This document shows positions 33,116 to 41,800 of a DNA stretch of 64,000 bases, in pieces. Numbering within the stretch: the first letter of the stretch is position 1; each line of letters begins with the position of its first letter. The position numbers were made by a program, and so were the translations under genes. Source of the stretch: Glaciibacter superstes DSM 21135 (GTDB lineage: Bacteria; Actinomycetota; Actinomycetes; Actinomycetales; Microbacteriaceae); NCBI RefSeq assembly GCF_000421145.1, contig NZ_ATWH01000004.1, forward strand, positions 248,001 to 312,000, given 5' to 3'. The notes under the pieces are model-generated. The model searched no databases, was not told where the DNA came from, and saw only the letters and a list, made by a program, of their open reading frames with translations.

Positions 33116-34009
33116 ATGACGGCGGATGCCATCCCTGTCGCGTCCCAGGAACCGGTCGCCCCTGTGCGACGCTTCAGGCGACGTCCACTCACCCCAGCCG
33201 AAGTCATGCAGCGGGCGCTTGGCCATACCCTCATCGTGTTGCTTGCGCTCTTCTGCGTGGTGCCGTTCGCCTGGCTGGTGTTGAGTGCCGTTGACGCGAA
33301 TGCGGGGCCGAATGTGCAGTTGCCTGCATTCTCATTTGAGAACTTCGGGCGCTTCTTCACGAACTCCGGCACCCCACTTCTGCTGCTCAACAGCCTGATC
33401 ATCGGAATCGCTGGCACGACACTGAACCTCGTTCTCGGGCTCACCGGGGGGTATGCGCTCGCCCGCTTCGCGTTCCGGGGGCGCCGCACATTCATGTTCA
33501 GCATCCTGCTGATCAGGGTGGTCCCCGCACCGGCCACGATCGTTGCGCTCTACCTGATCATGGTGAACCTGCATCTCACGAACTCCCTCATCGGCCTCAT
33601 CCTCGTCGAAGCGGTGCTCCAGCTCCCGGTGACGCTGTGGCTACTCAAGGGAACAATTTCCGCCGTTCCCATCGAACTGGAGGAGGCCGCCTGGGTCGAC
33701 GGAAACACCCGTTTCCAGGCCATCCGGCGAATCGTATTGCCGCTCGTCGGACCCGGCCTGGGCGCCGCCGCGATGCTGACCTTCATGGGCATCTGGGGCG
33801 ACTTCCTCACTCCACTCGTGATGCTGCAGAGCCAGGAGCTCTACCCGCTCTCGATTGGGCTGTTCCGGGCCTTCAGCGAGCACAACCAGGTCGACTGGGG
33901 CCTCCTCGCCGCCAGCGCGATCGTCTACGTGTTGCCGCCAGCCGTGCTCTACGTCTTCGTGCGCAAGCATCTGCTCCACTCCAGCCTCGGCGGCGCGGTG
34001 AAGGGATGA
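33116..34009 (+). CDS. Sugar ABC transporter permease (MalG/UgpE type)
   Basis: 297 residues with six predicted helices, partner of the preceding permease. Features: HTLIVLLALFCVVPFAWLVL, LILVEAVLQLPVTLWLLKG, and the coupling loop EEAAWVDGNTRFQAIRRIVLPLVGPG. It starts one base after the upstream stop and overlaps the next gene by ATGA, so the operon is tightly coupled. Confidence 0.92.
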   Translation: MTADAIPVASQEPVAPVRRFRRRPLTPAEVMQRALGHTLIVLLALFCVVPFAWLVLSAVDANAGPNVQLPAFSFENFGRFFTNSGTPLLLLNSLIIGIAGTTLNLVLGLTGGYALARFAFRGRRTFMFSILLIRVVPAPATIVALYLIMVNLHLTNSLIGLILVEAVLQLPVTLWLLKGTISAVPIELEEAAWVDGNTRFQAIRRIVLPLVGPGLGAAAMLTFMGIWGDFLTPLVMLQSQELYPLSIGLFRAFSEHNQVDWGLLAASAIVYVLPPAVLYVFVRKHLLHSSLGGAVKG

Positions 34010-35181
34010 CCACGACGATGATCGACCGCACGGACCAACCGACCGAGCCAGGAGACCGCCTGCCGGTCGTCGTGGTGGGTGCCGGCGCGATGGGCGGGGA
34101 GTGGATCCGGATGCTCGCGGTGTCGCCGCACGCGGCGCTCGTTGGCGTCGTGGACCTGGACCTCGACCTCGCGGCGACTGTGGTGGCATCCGTTGGCCAA
34201 GGCGGCGTCATCGTTGGTGACTCCGTCGCCGAGGTCGCCGAGCGCGCTGGGGCGGAGGCCGTGGTCAACGTGACCGTGCCGCAGGCCCACCGCGTCGTCA
34301 ACGAGCAGGCTCTGCGCGCCGGATTGCCGGTGCTGTGCGAGAAGCCGCTCGGCCCGACTGTCGCCGAGGCGCTCCGCCAGGTTGCCCTCGCGGAGCTCAC
34401 CGGCGGCCTGCTGATGGTGAGCCAGTCGCGCCGGTATTTCAACCACCTGGCGGCGTTCCGCGGCGCCGTCAGCGCGCTCGGCCCACTGGCCGCTGTGCAC
34501 GCGCAGTTCTTCCACGCCGATCACGAGCCCGGCTTCCGCGAGCAGATGGCGCATCCGCTGCTCGTGGACATGTCCGTCCACCATTTCGACATGCTCCGCT
34601 ACCTCACCGGCGACGAACCGGTTGCGGTGCGCTGCAGCTCGTGGAACCCGCCGTGGAGCTGGTTCGCGGGTGACGCTGCTGCGACGGCCGAGTTCGAACT
34701 CGCCTCGGGGGCGCGCTTCGTTTATTCGGGCAGCCGGTGCACGCCGGGCCTGCAAACCTCGTGGAACGCCGACTGGCACGTTTACGCCGAGCGTGGCGCT
34801 GCAGCCTGGGACGGCGACAGCGATGTCCGCGTCGACTCCGAGGGGATCGGATTCGACGTGCCGGACCGGCGCGAGGGCATCGAGGGATCGTTGGAGGAGT
34901 TCGTGACCTCGCTCCGGGCCGGCACGACGCCGCAGAACGAGGTGCGCGCCAACGTCCTCAGCCTGGCAATGGTCGAGGGCGCGATCCGCAGCAGCGACCG
35001 CCAAGGCGAGCGCGTGGTCGTCGCCGAGTTGCTGGAGGAGTCGCTCGCGCAGGCCATCGCCGACGAGCAGCAGGGCGACGTCGCCGGGCTGCTGCGCTCC
35101 TGGGCCAGCGCCGCCGACGGCCTCGCTACCCCGGCCTGGGGATCCACCCCCGTCACGACCGCATCAGGAGGAGCCATATGA
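34006..35181 (+). CDS. Gfo/Idh/MocA-family dehydrogenase (ThuB-like)
   Basis: 391 residues. Rossmann motif [13 protein letters not shown] near residue 21, [15 protein letters not shown], the EKP motif [11 protein letters not shown] with the conserved Lys, [10 protein letters not shown], and the C-terminal [13 protein letters not shown]. It sits between sugar permeases and a ThuA-like gene. In rhizobia the thuEFGKAB system oxidises disaccharides to 3-keto sugars with ThuB, a member of this family; the gene order here makes that role likely but unproven. ATGA overlaps at both ends. Confidence 0.87.
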   Translation: MTTTMIDRTDQPTEPGDRLPVVVVGAGAMGGEWIRMLAVSPHAALVGVVDLDLDLAATVVASVGQGGVIVGDSVAEVAERAGAEAVVNVTVPQAHRVVNEQALRAGLPVLCEKPLGPTVAEALRQVALAELTGGLLMVSQSRRYFNHLAAFRGAVSALGPLAAVHAQFFHADHEPGFREQMAHPLLVDMSVHHFDMLRYLTGDEPVAVRCSSWNPPWSWFAGDAAATAEFELASGARFVYSGSRCTPGLQTSWNADWHVYAERGAAAWDGDSDVRVDSEGIGFDVPDRREGIEGSLEEFVTSLRAGTTPQNEVRANVLSLAMVEGAIRSSDRQGERVVVAELLEESLAQAIADEQQGDVAGLLRSWASAADGLATPAWGSTPVTTASGGAI

Positions 35182-36008
35182 CCAGTACAGACTCAGCGAA
35201 TACAGAACCGATCCGCGTCGTCGTCTGGGGGGAAAACCGGCATGAACAGGTGAACCCCGTCGTGCGCGGGATCTACCCGGACGGGATGCACAGCACCATC
35301 GCGGACGGGATCAGCGGCCTGCTCGGACGCGACGTAACGGTGTCGACGCGCGTGCTAGACGAGCCCGACCATGGGATGACCGAGGAGACGCTCGCGGCGA
35401 CCGACGTGCTGCTGTGGTGGGGGCACACTGCCCACGAGGAGGTCGACGACGAGGTCGTCGAGCGCATCCACCGTCACGTGCTCGAGGGCATGGGCATCAT
35501 CGTTCTGCACTCGGGGCACCACTCAAAGATCTTCCGGCGTCTGATGGGGACCACCTGCAGCTTGCGCTGGCGCAATGACGGCGATCGTGAGCTGGTGTGG
35601 ACGATCGCGCCGCGGCATCCGATCGCCGAGGGAGTGCACCAGCCCATCGTCATCCCCGGGCAGGAGATGTACGGCGAGTTCTTCGACATCCCGGAGCCAG
35701 AGGAGCTGGTGTTCATCAGCAGCTTCTCCGGCGGCGAGGTGTTCCGCAGCGGTGTCACTTACCGGCGCGGGTACGGACGCGTCTTCTACTTCAGTCCAGG
35801 CGACGAGGTCTACCCCGTGTACCACCACCCGGACGTGCAGCGCGTGATCGCGAACGGCGTGCGGTGGGCGAGCCCCGAGCGGGCGCGCGAGCCGTACACG
35901 GTGACGCCGATGTACCTCACCGGGGAGTTCGACCAGCCGGTGCTGCAGTCGCCGGAGGGACTGGTCGACTACTACACTCGCCAGCCCGTCGCGACGCAGG
36001 AGCCCTGA
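35178..36008 (+). CDS. ThuA-like trehalose/disaccharide utilisation protein
   Basis: 276 residues matching the ThuA family, a class I glutamine-amidotransferase-like fold of poorly known chemistry. Recognisable parts are [27 protein letters not shown] at the start, [30 protein letters not shown], and the C-terminal [34 protein letters not shown] precedes the ATG, which overlaps the ThuB-like gene by ATGA. It probably acts with that enzyme on the imported disaccharide. Confidence 0.88.
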   Translation: MTSTDSANTEPIRVVVWGENRHEQVNPVVRGIYPDGMHSTIADGISGLLGRDVTVSTRVLDEPDHGMTEETLAATDVLLWWGHTAHEEVDDEVVERIHRHVLEGMGIIVLHSGHHSKIFRRLMGTTCSLRWRNDGDRELVWTIAPRHPIAEGVHQPIVIPGQEMYGEFFDIPEPEELVFISSFSGGEVFRSGVTYRRGYGRVFYFSPGDEVYPVYHHPDVQRVIANGVRWASPERAREPYTVTPMYLTGEFDQPVLQSPEGLVDYYTRQPVATQEP

Positions 36009-36106
36009 GCGTGACCGATCTGCTCGAGCGTGCTGTGCAGTGTGAATCCGTCCGTTCGAGCTACTGACCCTGCATTTCCGCGTACCGCGGCCTGAGAGGA
36101 CACCCC

Positions 36107-39100
36107 ATGCCTGAGAACGATCACTACCTGAACGACGTCGGTCCCGGCCGGGGACGGCGCCGCGCCGCGCGGTCGTGGCTGCACTCTGACGCGCCCACTG
36201 TCTCGCTCGACGGTGACTGGCACTTCCGCCTGTTGGCCGGCGTGCCAGGGATGCTCGGAGCCCCTGACGTCCTCCCGGCAGGCGAGGCCCCGGAGGCATT
36301 CGCCGACCCGGGCTTCGACGACTCCGGATGGGACCTGCTGCCCGTGCCGAGCCACTGGGTTCTGCAGGGAGAGGGGCGCTACGGCGCCCCGCAGTACACG
36401 AACGTGCAGTTGCCGTTTCCGCAAGATCCGCCGTACTCGCCCGACGTGAACCCCACGGGCGACCACCGGCGTACATTCGAGTTGCCGGCGGAGTGGATGG
36501 CGCGCGACGCATACGAGGCGATCGTGCTCCGATTCGACGGAGTCGAATCCCGCTACCGGGTGTGGGTGAACGGAATAGAGATCGGCGTCGGCACGGGATC
36601 GCGGCTCGCGCAGGAGTTCGATGTGACGGAGGCTGTCAGGGCGGGGGTCAACACTGTCGCCGTGCGCGTGCACCAGTGGTCGGCCTCCACCTACGTCGAA
36701 GACCAGGACCAGTGGTGGTTACCGGGAATCTACCGGGACGTGACCGTGCAGGCGCGGCCGGTCGGTGGGCTCGAAGACGTGTGGGTGCGTGCTGGGTTCG
36801 ACCAGCGCACGGGCGAGGGGCTTCTGTCGACGGAGCTGCGAGCCGCGGACGCCGCATACCCCGTGCGGATGCACGTACCAGAGCTCGGCATCGACGTCGA
36901 GTGGGCGAGCGCCGCGGAGGTCACGGCGATCGGGATCGGCACGGTCGAGCCCTGGACGGCGGAGCGCCCGCGACTTTACGATGCCACAGTGGTGAGCGGC
37001 GACGGCGCGGAGACGATCGAGTTGCGCCTCGGCTTCCGCACCGTCGAGGTTGTGGGCGACCGCTTCCTCGTCAACGGGCGCCGAGTCGTGCTGCACGGAA
37101 TGAACCGGCACGACACTCACCCCGATCTGGGTCGCGGCTTCGACGAGGACTTCGTGCGCCGTGATCTGGAGCTGATGAAGCGGCACAACGTCAACGCGAT
37201 CCGTACGGCGCACTACCCGCCGCATCCTCGGTTGCTCGACCTTGCCGACGAACTCGGGTTCTGGGTGATGCTCGAGTGCGACATCGAGACGCACGCCTTC
37301 CATCACGGCGGCAGCGCGTTCAACCCTGGCACGGATGAATGGATGGACAACCCGAGCGAGGACCCTGCCTGGCGCGCAACCTACCTCGACCGCATCGAGC
37401 GGACCGTTGAGCGTGACAAGAACCACCCGAGCATCGTGATGTGGTCGCTCGGCAACGAGTCCGGCACCGGCGCGAACCTGGCCGCGATGGCTGACTGGGT
37501 ACACGCGCGCGATCCGGAGCGCCCCGTTCACTACGAAGGCGACCGGGCCGGTGATTACACCGACGTCTACTCGCGCATGTACCCATCCATCGCGGAGGTC
37601 GTGAGCATCGGCAGCGACTCGACGACCCTGCTGATGGACGCGTCTGGGGCGCAATCCGCACGCCAACGCACCAAGCCCTTCGTGCTTTGTGAATATGTGC
37701 ACGCGATGGGTAACGGTCCGGGCGGCATCGAGCTCTATGAAGAACTGGTGGACCGCTACCCCCGGCTGCACGGCGGCTTCGTGTGGGAGTGGCGCGACCA
37801 CGGCATCCGCACCCGCACAGCAGACGGCGTCCCGTTCTTCGGCTACGGTGGCGACTTCGGCGAGACCGGAGTACACGACGGCCACTTCTGCATGGATGGC
37901 ATGGTGATGTCCGATGGCACCCCAACGCCAGGGCTGGCAGAGTTCGCGGCCGTGACGGCGCCGATCCGCTTCGCCATTGACGTGGCCCGGCAGACTGCCA
38001 CGGTTACGGTGCGTAACCTGCGTCATTCGGCGGATGCCGGCGACCTGGTCTTTCCGTGGCGGATAGAGCGCGACGGGGCGGAAGTCGCCGCCGGTGTGCA
38101 GGGCGTCGCCGGGGCGGACGGCCATCCTCTGCGCGCGGGAGAATCCGCGATCATCGATGTGAAGCTCGATCGGGACAATTACACGCCGGATGCCGGTGAG
38201 CTGTGGTTCACGGTGTCGGCGGCGCTTTCAGCCGACACCGCCTGGGCGGCGGCGGGTCACGTGCTCGCCGCAGCACAGACGGCCCTGCCGCCCGGGTCGA
38301 CTGTGCCCGTCTCCCGCTCGGTGCCGGACGGCGCGAGACCGACGGCGGTGGGCGCGCAACGAGACGTCACCGGCCGTTACTCGCTCGGCCCGGCAGAGTT
38401 TGCGAACGGCCGACTCATCGCGCTCGCCGGTGTACCTGTCAGCGGACCGCGCCTCGAGCTCTGGCGCGCTCCCACCGACAACGACGGCGGCTCGCACATG
38501 GGCAGCTACGACGTCAGCGACCCGATGGAGGGGCGTGGGCTCGGCATCCCCGGACCGTCGTACGCCGCGCGCTGGCGCGAGGCCGGGCTCGACCGCCTGA
38601 GCTCGCGCGTCGTCGACATTCGGCGCAGCACCACGACTCTCGAGCGGACGACGCGCTGGGCTGCCGCGGACACCCGCGCGGCAGTGAACCTCCACGAGCG
38701 GTGGGAGGTTGACGGCGATACCGTGCTGCTCGGCCTGCAGTTGGTCCCGACCTCGCGGTGGGACCTCGTCTGGCCGCGGTTCGGGGTCCGCTTCGACCTG
38801 CCGGTCGCCGTGGACGAAGCGGAATGGTTCGGCACGGGGCCGGGAGAGTCGTACCCGGACTCGCGCAGGCACGTGCTCGTCGGCCGGTACCAGGCCGGCA
38901 TCGAGCAGCTGACATTTCCGTACGCGTGGCCACAGGAGAGCGGCCACCGCAGTGATCTGCGGCGCCTCGATCTGGCCTCGCGGGGCGAGGGATGGCTTCG
39001 CGTGGACGCCGAGGAGGATGTGCGGGGCCGCCGTCCGGGGTTCACCCTCGCCCGGCATACGGCCCAGGAGGTGGACCGGGCTACGCACCAGCACGAATTG

Positions 39101-39241
39101 CCGACGCCGGTCGCGACCTATCTCTACCTCGACGCCGCCCAGAACGGGCTCGGTTCGCGCGCCTGCGGCCCGGACGTCTGGCCAGACGCACTGCTGCGCC
39201 CGGAGTCGCGTTCGATGCACCTGCGACTCGCCGCTCTGTAA
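36107..39241 (+). CDS. Beta-galactosidase, glycoside hydrolase family 2 (LacZ type)
   Basis: 1044 residues, almost the length of E. coli LacZ (1024), with the full domain order: jelly-roll (SLDGDWHFRLL, VPSHWVLQGEGRYGAPQYTN), Ig-like domains, TIM barrel (GMNRHDTHPDLGRGFDEDFVRRDLELMKRHNVNAIRTAHYPPHP), and C-terminal small-chain domain. The acid/base is Glu451 in SLGNESGTG and the nucleophile Glu529 in VLCEYVHAMGNGPGG, matching LacZ Glu461 and Glu537. There is no signal peptide, so it hydrolyses sugar after import. It lies 98 bases after thuA, in the same direction. Confidence 0.95.
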   Translation: MPENDHYLNDVGPGRGRRRAARSWLHSDAPTVSLDGDWHFRLLAGVPGMLGAPDVLPAGEAPEAFADPGFDDSGWDLLPVPSHWVLQGEGRYGAPQYTNVQLPFPQDPPYSPDVNPTGDHRRTFELPAEWMARDAYEAIVLRFDGVESRYRVWVNGIEIGVGTGSRLAQEFDVTEAVRAGVNTVAVRVHQWSASTYVEDQDQWWLPGIYRDVTVQARPVGGLEDVWVRAGFDQRTGEGLLSTELRAADAAYPVRMHVPELGIDVEWASAAEVTAIGIGTVEPWTAERPRLYDATVVSGDGAETIELRLGFRTVEVVGDRFLVNGRRVVLHGMNRHDTHPDLGRGFDEDFVRRDLELMKRHNVNAIRTAHYPPHPRLLDLADELGFWVMLECDIETHAFHHGGSAFNPGTDEWMDNPSEDPAWRATYLDRIERTVERDKNHPSIVMWSLGNESGTGANLAAMADWVHARDPERPVHYEGDRAGDYTDVYSRMYPSIAEVVSIGSDSTTLLMDASGAQSARQRTKPFVLCEYVHAMGNGPGGIELYEELVDRYPRLHGGFVWEWRDHGIRTRTADGVPFFGYGGDFGETGVHDGHFCMDGMVMSDGTPTPGLAEFAAVTAPIRFAIDVARQTATVTVRNLRHSADAGDLVFPWRIERDGAEVAAGVQGVAGADGHPLRAGESAIIDVKLDRDNYTPDAGELWFTVSAALSADTAWAAAGHVLAAAQTALPPGSTVPVSRSVPDGARPTAVGAQRDVTGRYSLGPAEFANGRLIALAGVPVSGPRLELWRAPTDNDGGSHMGSYDVSDPMEGRGLGIPGPSYAARWREAGLDRLSSRVVDIRRSTTTLERTTRWAAADTRAAVNLHERWEVDGDTVLLGLQLVPTSRWDLVWPRFGVRFDLPVAVDEAEWFGTGPGESYPDSRRHVLVGRYQAGIEQLTFPYAWPQESGHRSDLRRLDLASRGEGWLRVDAEEDVRGRRPGFTLARHTAQEVDRATHQHELPTPVATYLYLDAAQNGLGSRACGPDVWPDALLRPESRSMHLRLAAL

Positions 39242-39242
39242 T

Positions 39243-39301
39243 GTGCGGCTAAACAGTGCGGCTGACCAGTGCGGCTGAACAGTGCGGCTGAACAGTGCGG
39301 C
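39243..39301 (+). repeat. 13-bp tandem repeat at the end of the GH2 gene
   Basis: Four consecutive units of GTGCGGCTgAaCA (39243-39255, 39256-39268, 39269-39281, 39282-39294) and a partial fifth. The first two units differ at one base each. The array starts immediately after the GH2 stop codon and fills the gap to the convergent membrane-protein gene. Confidence 0.85.
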
Positions 39302-39315
39302 AGCCGCGTACGACG

Positions 39316-40254
39316 TCAGCCGCGGATCATGAGCAGCCACGCATAGACGGCCATCGAAACGATGAACAACGCGACGACAACCCCGTAGCCGAGAATCTGG
39401 GTGCCACGGGAGCCCCCGCCCTTCAGCCACCAACCGAACCGGGAGAACACCCACGGCACGAGAACCCAGCCGAGAAGCTGGGTGCTGACCAGGTTTCCGA
39501 TGAACAACGACAACCAGAACGGAACGCCGTGACTGTCGATCAGCGGCTCGCTGACAAAGTACCCCCACAGGAAGACGAGCGGATACAGCATCAGGAGCAC
39601 GAGCAGGTTGTTCTTGAACACCGGATCCTTGTCACGTGGGCCAGGAGCCCAGAAACCGAATCCGCGTGACGAGCGAGTGAGCGACATGTTCTCGTTGAAG
39701 GCCGTCCCCTTTGCGAGGAGGGTCCGGCGCTCGTCTGAATCCAACCAGGCAGACAGATGATCCTGACTGTCGAACGAGAGCCGCATGGCCCAGTCGTCGC
39801 GCACACCCGGCATCGGCCGATCAAGTCGGTGGCCAGTGAAGCCTTCGAAGCGAGACTCGGCCGCCATCACCTCGCGCTGCCACTCGAGGAAATCTGCCTC
39901 CCGTTCCGGCGGAAACCGGGTGGCGATCACCGCCGTTGCTGGCTCCGATTCCGACCGTTCTTCCTCCTCGCCGGTGTAGATCTGAACGTCGTCGTTGCCC
40001 GCGAAGATCGTGCCAGCTTCCTGCAGCAGAGACTCACGCTCTGTGCTGTGCAACCACGCGCGGGCGGCATCGTCGGTCGAGAAGCGTTGAGCCGCGATCC
40101 AGTCCAACTGCCCGGGAGGAGTCGGCGGCAAGACCCAGCGGTCGAGAAATCCCGGCCAGGCCGCCAACGCGGTGCCCATCCGCTCTTGCCACTGCGCGTA
40201 CTCAGAGTTATGGCCGTCGACCACGCGGCGATGGATGACCAGGGTCGCCGGCAT
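39316..40254 (-). CDS. Membrane protein with two antibiotic-biosynthesis-monooxygenase (ABM) domains
   Basis: 312 residues. Two copies of an ABM-like ferredoxin fold occur at about residues 1-95 (LVIHRRVVDGHNSEYAQWQERMG) and 105-195 (AVIATRFPPEREADFLEWQREVMA), each ending in a WLDSDER-like helix. Three hydrophobic helices follow (LLVLLMLYPLVFLWGYF, LSLFIGNLVSTQLLGWVLV, LGYGVVVALFIVSMAVYAWLL). Proteins of this layout are usually annotated only as hypothetical or ABM-domain. It starts 3 bases after the guanine deaminase stop, so the two are co-transcribed. Function unknown; an oxidation or isomerisation of a small ligand at the membrane is possible. Confidence 0.82.
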   Translation of the reverse strand: MPATLVIHRRVVDGHNSEYAQWQERMGTALAAWPGFLDRWVLPPTPPGQLDWIAAQRFSTDDAARAWLHSTERESLLQEAGTIFAGNDDVQIYTGEEEERSESEPATAVIATRFPPEREADFLEWQREVMAAESRFEGFTGHRLDRPMPGVRDDWAMRLSFDSQDHLSAWLDSDERRTLLAKGTAFNENMSLTRSSRGFGFWAPGPRDKDPVFKNNLLVLLMLYPLVFLWGYFVSEPLIDSHGVPFWLSLFIGNLVSTQLLGWVLVPWVFSRFGWWLKGGGSRGTQILGYGVVVALFIVSMAVYAWLLMIRG

Positions 40255-40257
40255 CCG

Positions 40258-41655
40258 TCAACCCTTCTTGTACGCTCGCGCGCCCATGATCCAGGTCTCG
40301 TCGACGCTCCGCTCGTCACCGACCATCATTACGCCGAACAGCAGGGTGGCGGCATCTTCCACCGTGGCGGGGCCGTCCTCATCGACGAGCAGGCTCTGGT
40401 GCCATTCAAGGGCAGGGGGGCCAGCCGTCCAGTCGAGCGCCACGAAATCGGCTTCCTTGCCGACCTCGAAGTTGCCGACCCATTCGTCGATATAGAGTGC
40501 TTCTGCGGCTCCGAGGGTGAGCGAGTAGAAAGCACGGTACGGCGAGAGCTTGTTGCGCTCGGCTTCGGCAAGGTCCTGGTTGCGGGGGTTCACGCTGCCG
40601 TCAAGGAGAGTGTTGTTGAGCATGCCCACCTTGTACGCGTCTTCCAGCGCATTGAGCATGCTGAACCGGTTCCCGCCACCCATGTCGGTTCCGAACGACA
40701 GCTTCACGCGGTGCTCTGGGTCCGTGGCGCGGCCGAGGCGGAACAGGCCGCTCCCGAGGAACAGGTTCGACGACGGGCAGAAGGTGACGGATGCCCCGGA
40801 TGCCGCGATACGCCGGAACTCGTCGTCGCTCAGCCAAATTCCGTGGCCGCCGGAGAACTTCGGACCGACCAGGTCGTACTTCTCGTACACACCGAGATAG
40901 TCGTCACAATCCGGGTGAGCAGCGAGCAGATCTCGGCATTCCGTCGGGTTCTCCGAGATGTGCGTGTTCACCCACAGGTCTGGGTGTTCGGCCTTGAGGC
41001 GCCTGCACTGTTCGAGTAGTTCGTTACTGGCACCAAGACCGAATCGAGGAGTGATGGCGTAGAGATTGCGACCCGCACCCGAATACCGTTCGATGAGGTC
41101 TGTGCTGTCGTCATAGAAGCTCTCCGGAGTGACGAGGTACTCGTCAGGGGCGAATCGGTCGATACCGGTGAGACCACCGATGACGCGCATGTTCCGCCTG
41201 GCAGCTTCGTCGAAGAACACCTCGGTGGTCACCGGATAGCTGCTGGTGAAGGCCTGGCACGTGGTCGTGCCCGACGCCAGAAGGGTATCGAAGAAGCGAG
41301 TGGCGCCCTCTTCTGCGTATTCCCGGTCGCCGTACCGCATCTCTTCGGGGAACACCGACTTCTGCAGCCACGGCAGAAGCTGCTCGCCGTACGCGCCGAG
41401 CATGCGCGTCTGCGGGAAGTGAATGTGGCCGTCGATGAATCCGGGAGTGATCAACCGGTCGAGGATGTGAGTGACGTCAACATCGGGATAGTCGGCGACG
41501 ACGTCGTCGTAGTCGCCGAACGCCACGATCACACCATCGTCGGCCACGAGCAAGCCGTCACGCACGAATCGGGCGGCGAGATGCTCTTCACCGACGTGCT
41601 TCCAGGGGTCGTCGATGAAGTCGAAGAATGTTCCGCGAATCGCTGTCTGTGCCAT
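40258..41655 (-). CDS. guaD: Guanine deaminase-like amidohydrolase
   Basis: Hydrolyses guanine to xanthine and ammonia in purine salvage. About 465 residues with the metal-dependent amidohydrolase motifs of GuaD: FIDGHIHFPQTRMLG, WLQKSVFPEE, NTHISENPTE, SGGHGIWLSDDE, FCPSSNLFLGSGLF and SFGTDMGGGNRFSML. The SNLFLGSGLF block is close to E. coli GuaD. The ATG at 41655 matches the GuaD N-terminus (AQTAIRGTFF); an in-frame ATG at 41673 adds 6 residues. No ribosome-binding site is evident. It is upstream partner of the ABM membrane protein. Confidence 0.88.
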   Translation of the reverse strand: MAQTAIRGTFFDFIDDPWKHVGEEHLAARFVRDGLLVADDGVIVAFGDYDDVVADYPDVDVTHILDRLITPGFIDGHIHFPQTRMLGAYGEQLLPWLQKSVFPEEMRYGDREYAEEGATRFFDTLLASGTTTCQAFTSSYPVTTEVFFDEAARRNMRVIGGLTGIDRFAPDEYLVTPESFYDDSTDLIERYSGAGRNLYAITPRFGLGASNELLEQCRRLKAEHPDLWVNTHISENPTECRDLLAAHPDCDDYLGVYEKYDLVGPKFSGGHGIWLSDDEFRRIAASGASVTFCPSSNLFLGSGLFRLGRATDPEHRVKLSFGTDMGGGNRFSMLNALEDAYKVGMLNNTLLDGSVNPRNQDLAEAERNKLSPYRAFYSLTLGAAEALYIDEWVGNFEVGKEADFVALDWTAGPPALEWHQSLLVDEDGPATVEDAATLLFGVMMVGDERSVDETWIMGARAYKKG

Positions 41656-41800
41656 GGGTAGGGCCGATCTCATCGGTGATGCTCGCGCAGGGCTCCGCGG
41701 TCGTGGTCAGCCTATCCAGCGAGGTGGCCTCACGGATATCCCTGGTTCACCCCCACAGCAGGTGGCAAGAGGCAGGTGCCAGGAGGCGGCAGGATCCCCA

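Noticed and set aside
36719-38125. 468-codon open frame on the minus strand
   Set aside because: Antisense to the GH2 gene, whose catalytic motifs are intact; no family features in the antisense product.
38228-39568. 446-codon open frame on the minus strand
   Set aside because: Antisense to the end of GH2 and the tandem repeat; overlaps the real membrane-protein gene in another frame.
39757-41019. 420-codon open frame on the plus strand
   Set aside because: Antisense to guaD and the ABM membrane protein; spans two real genes.
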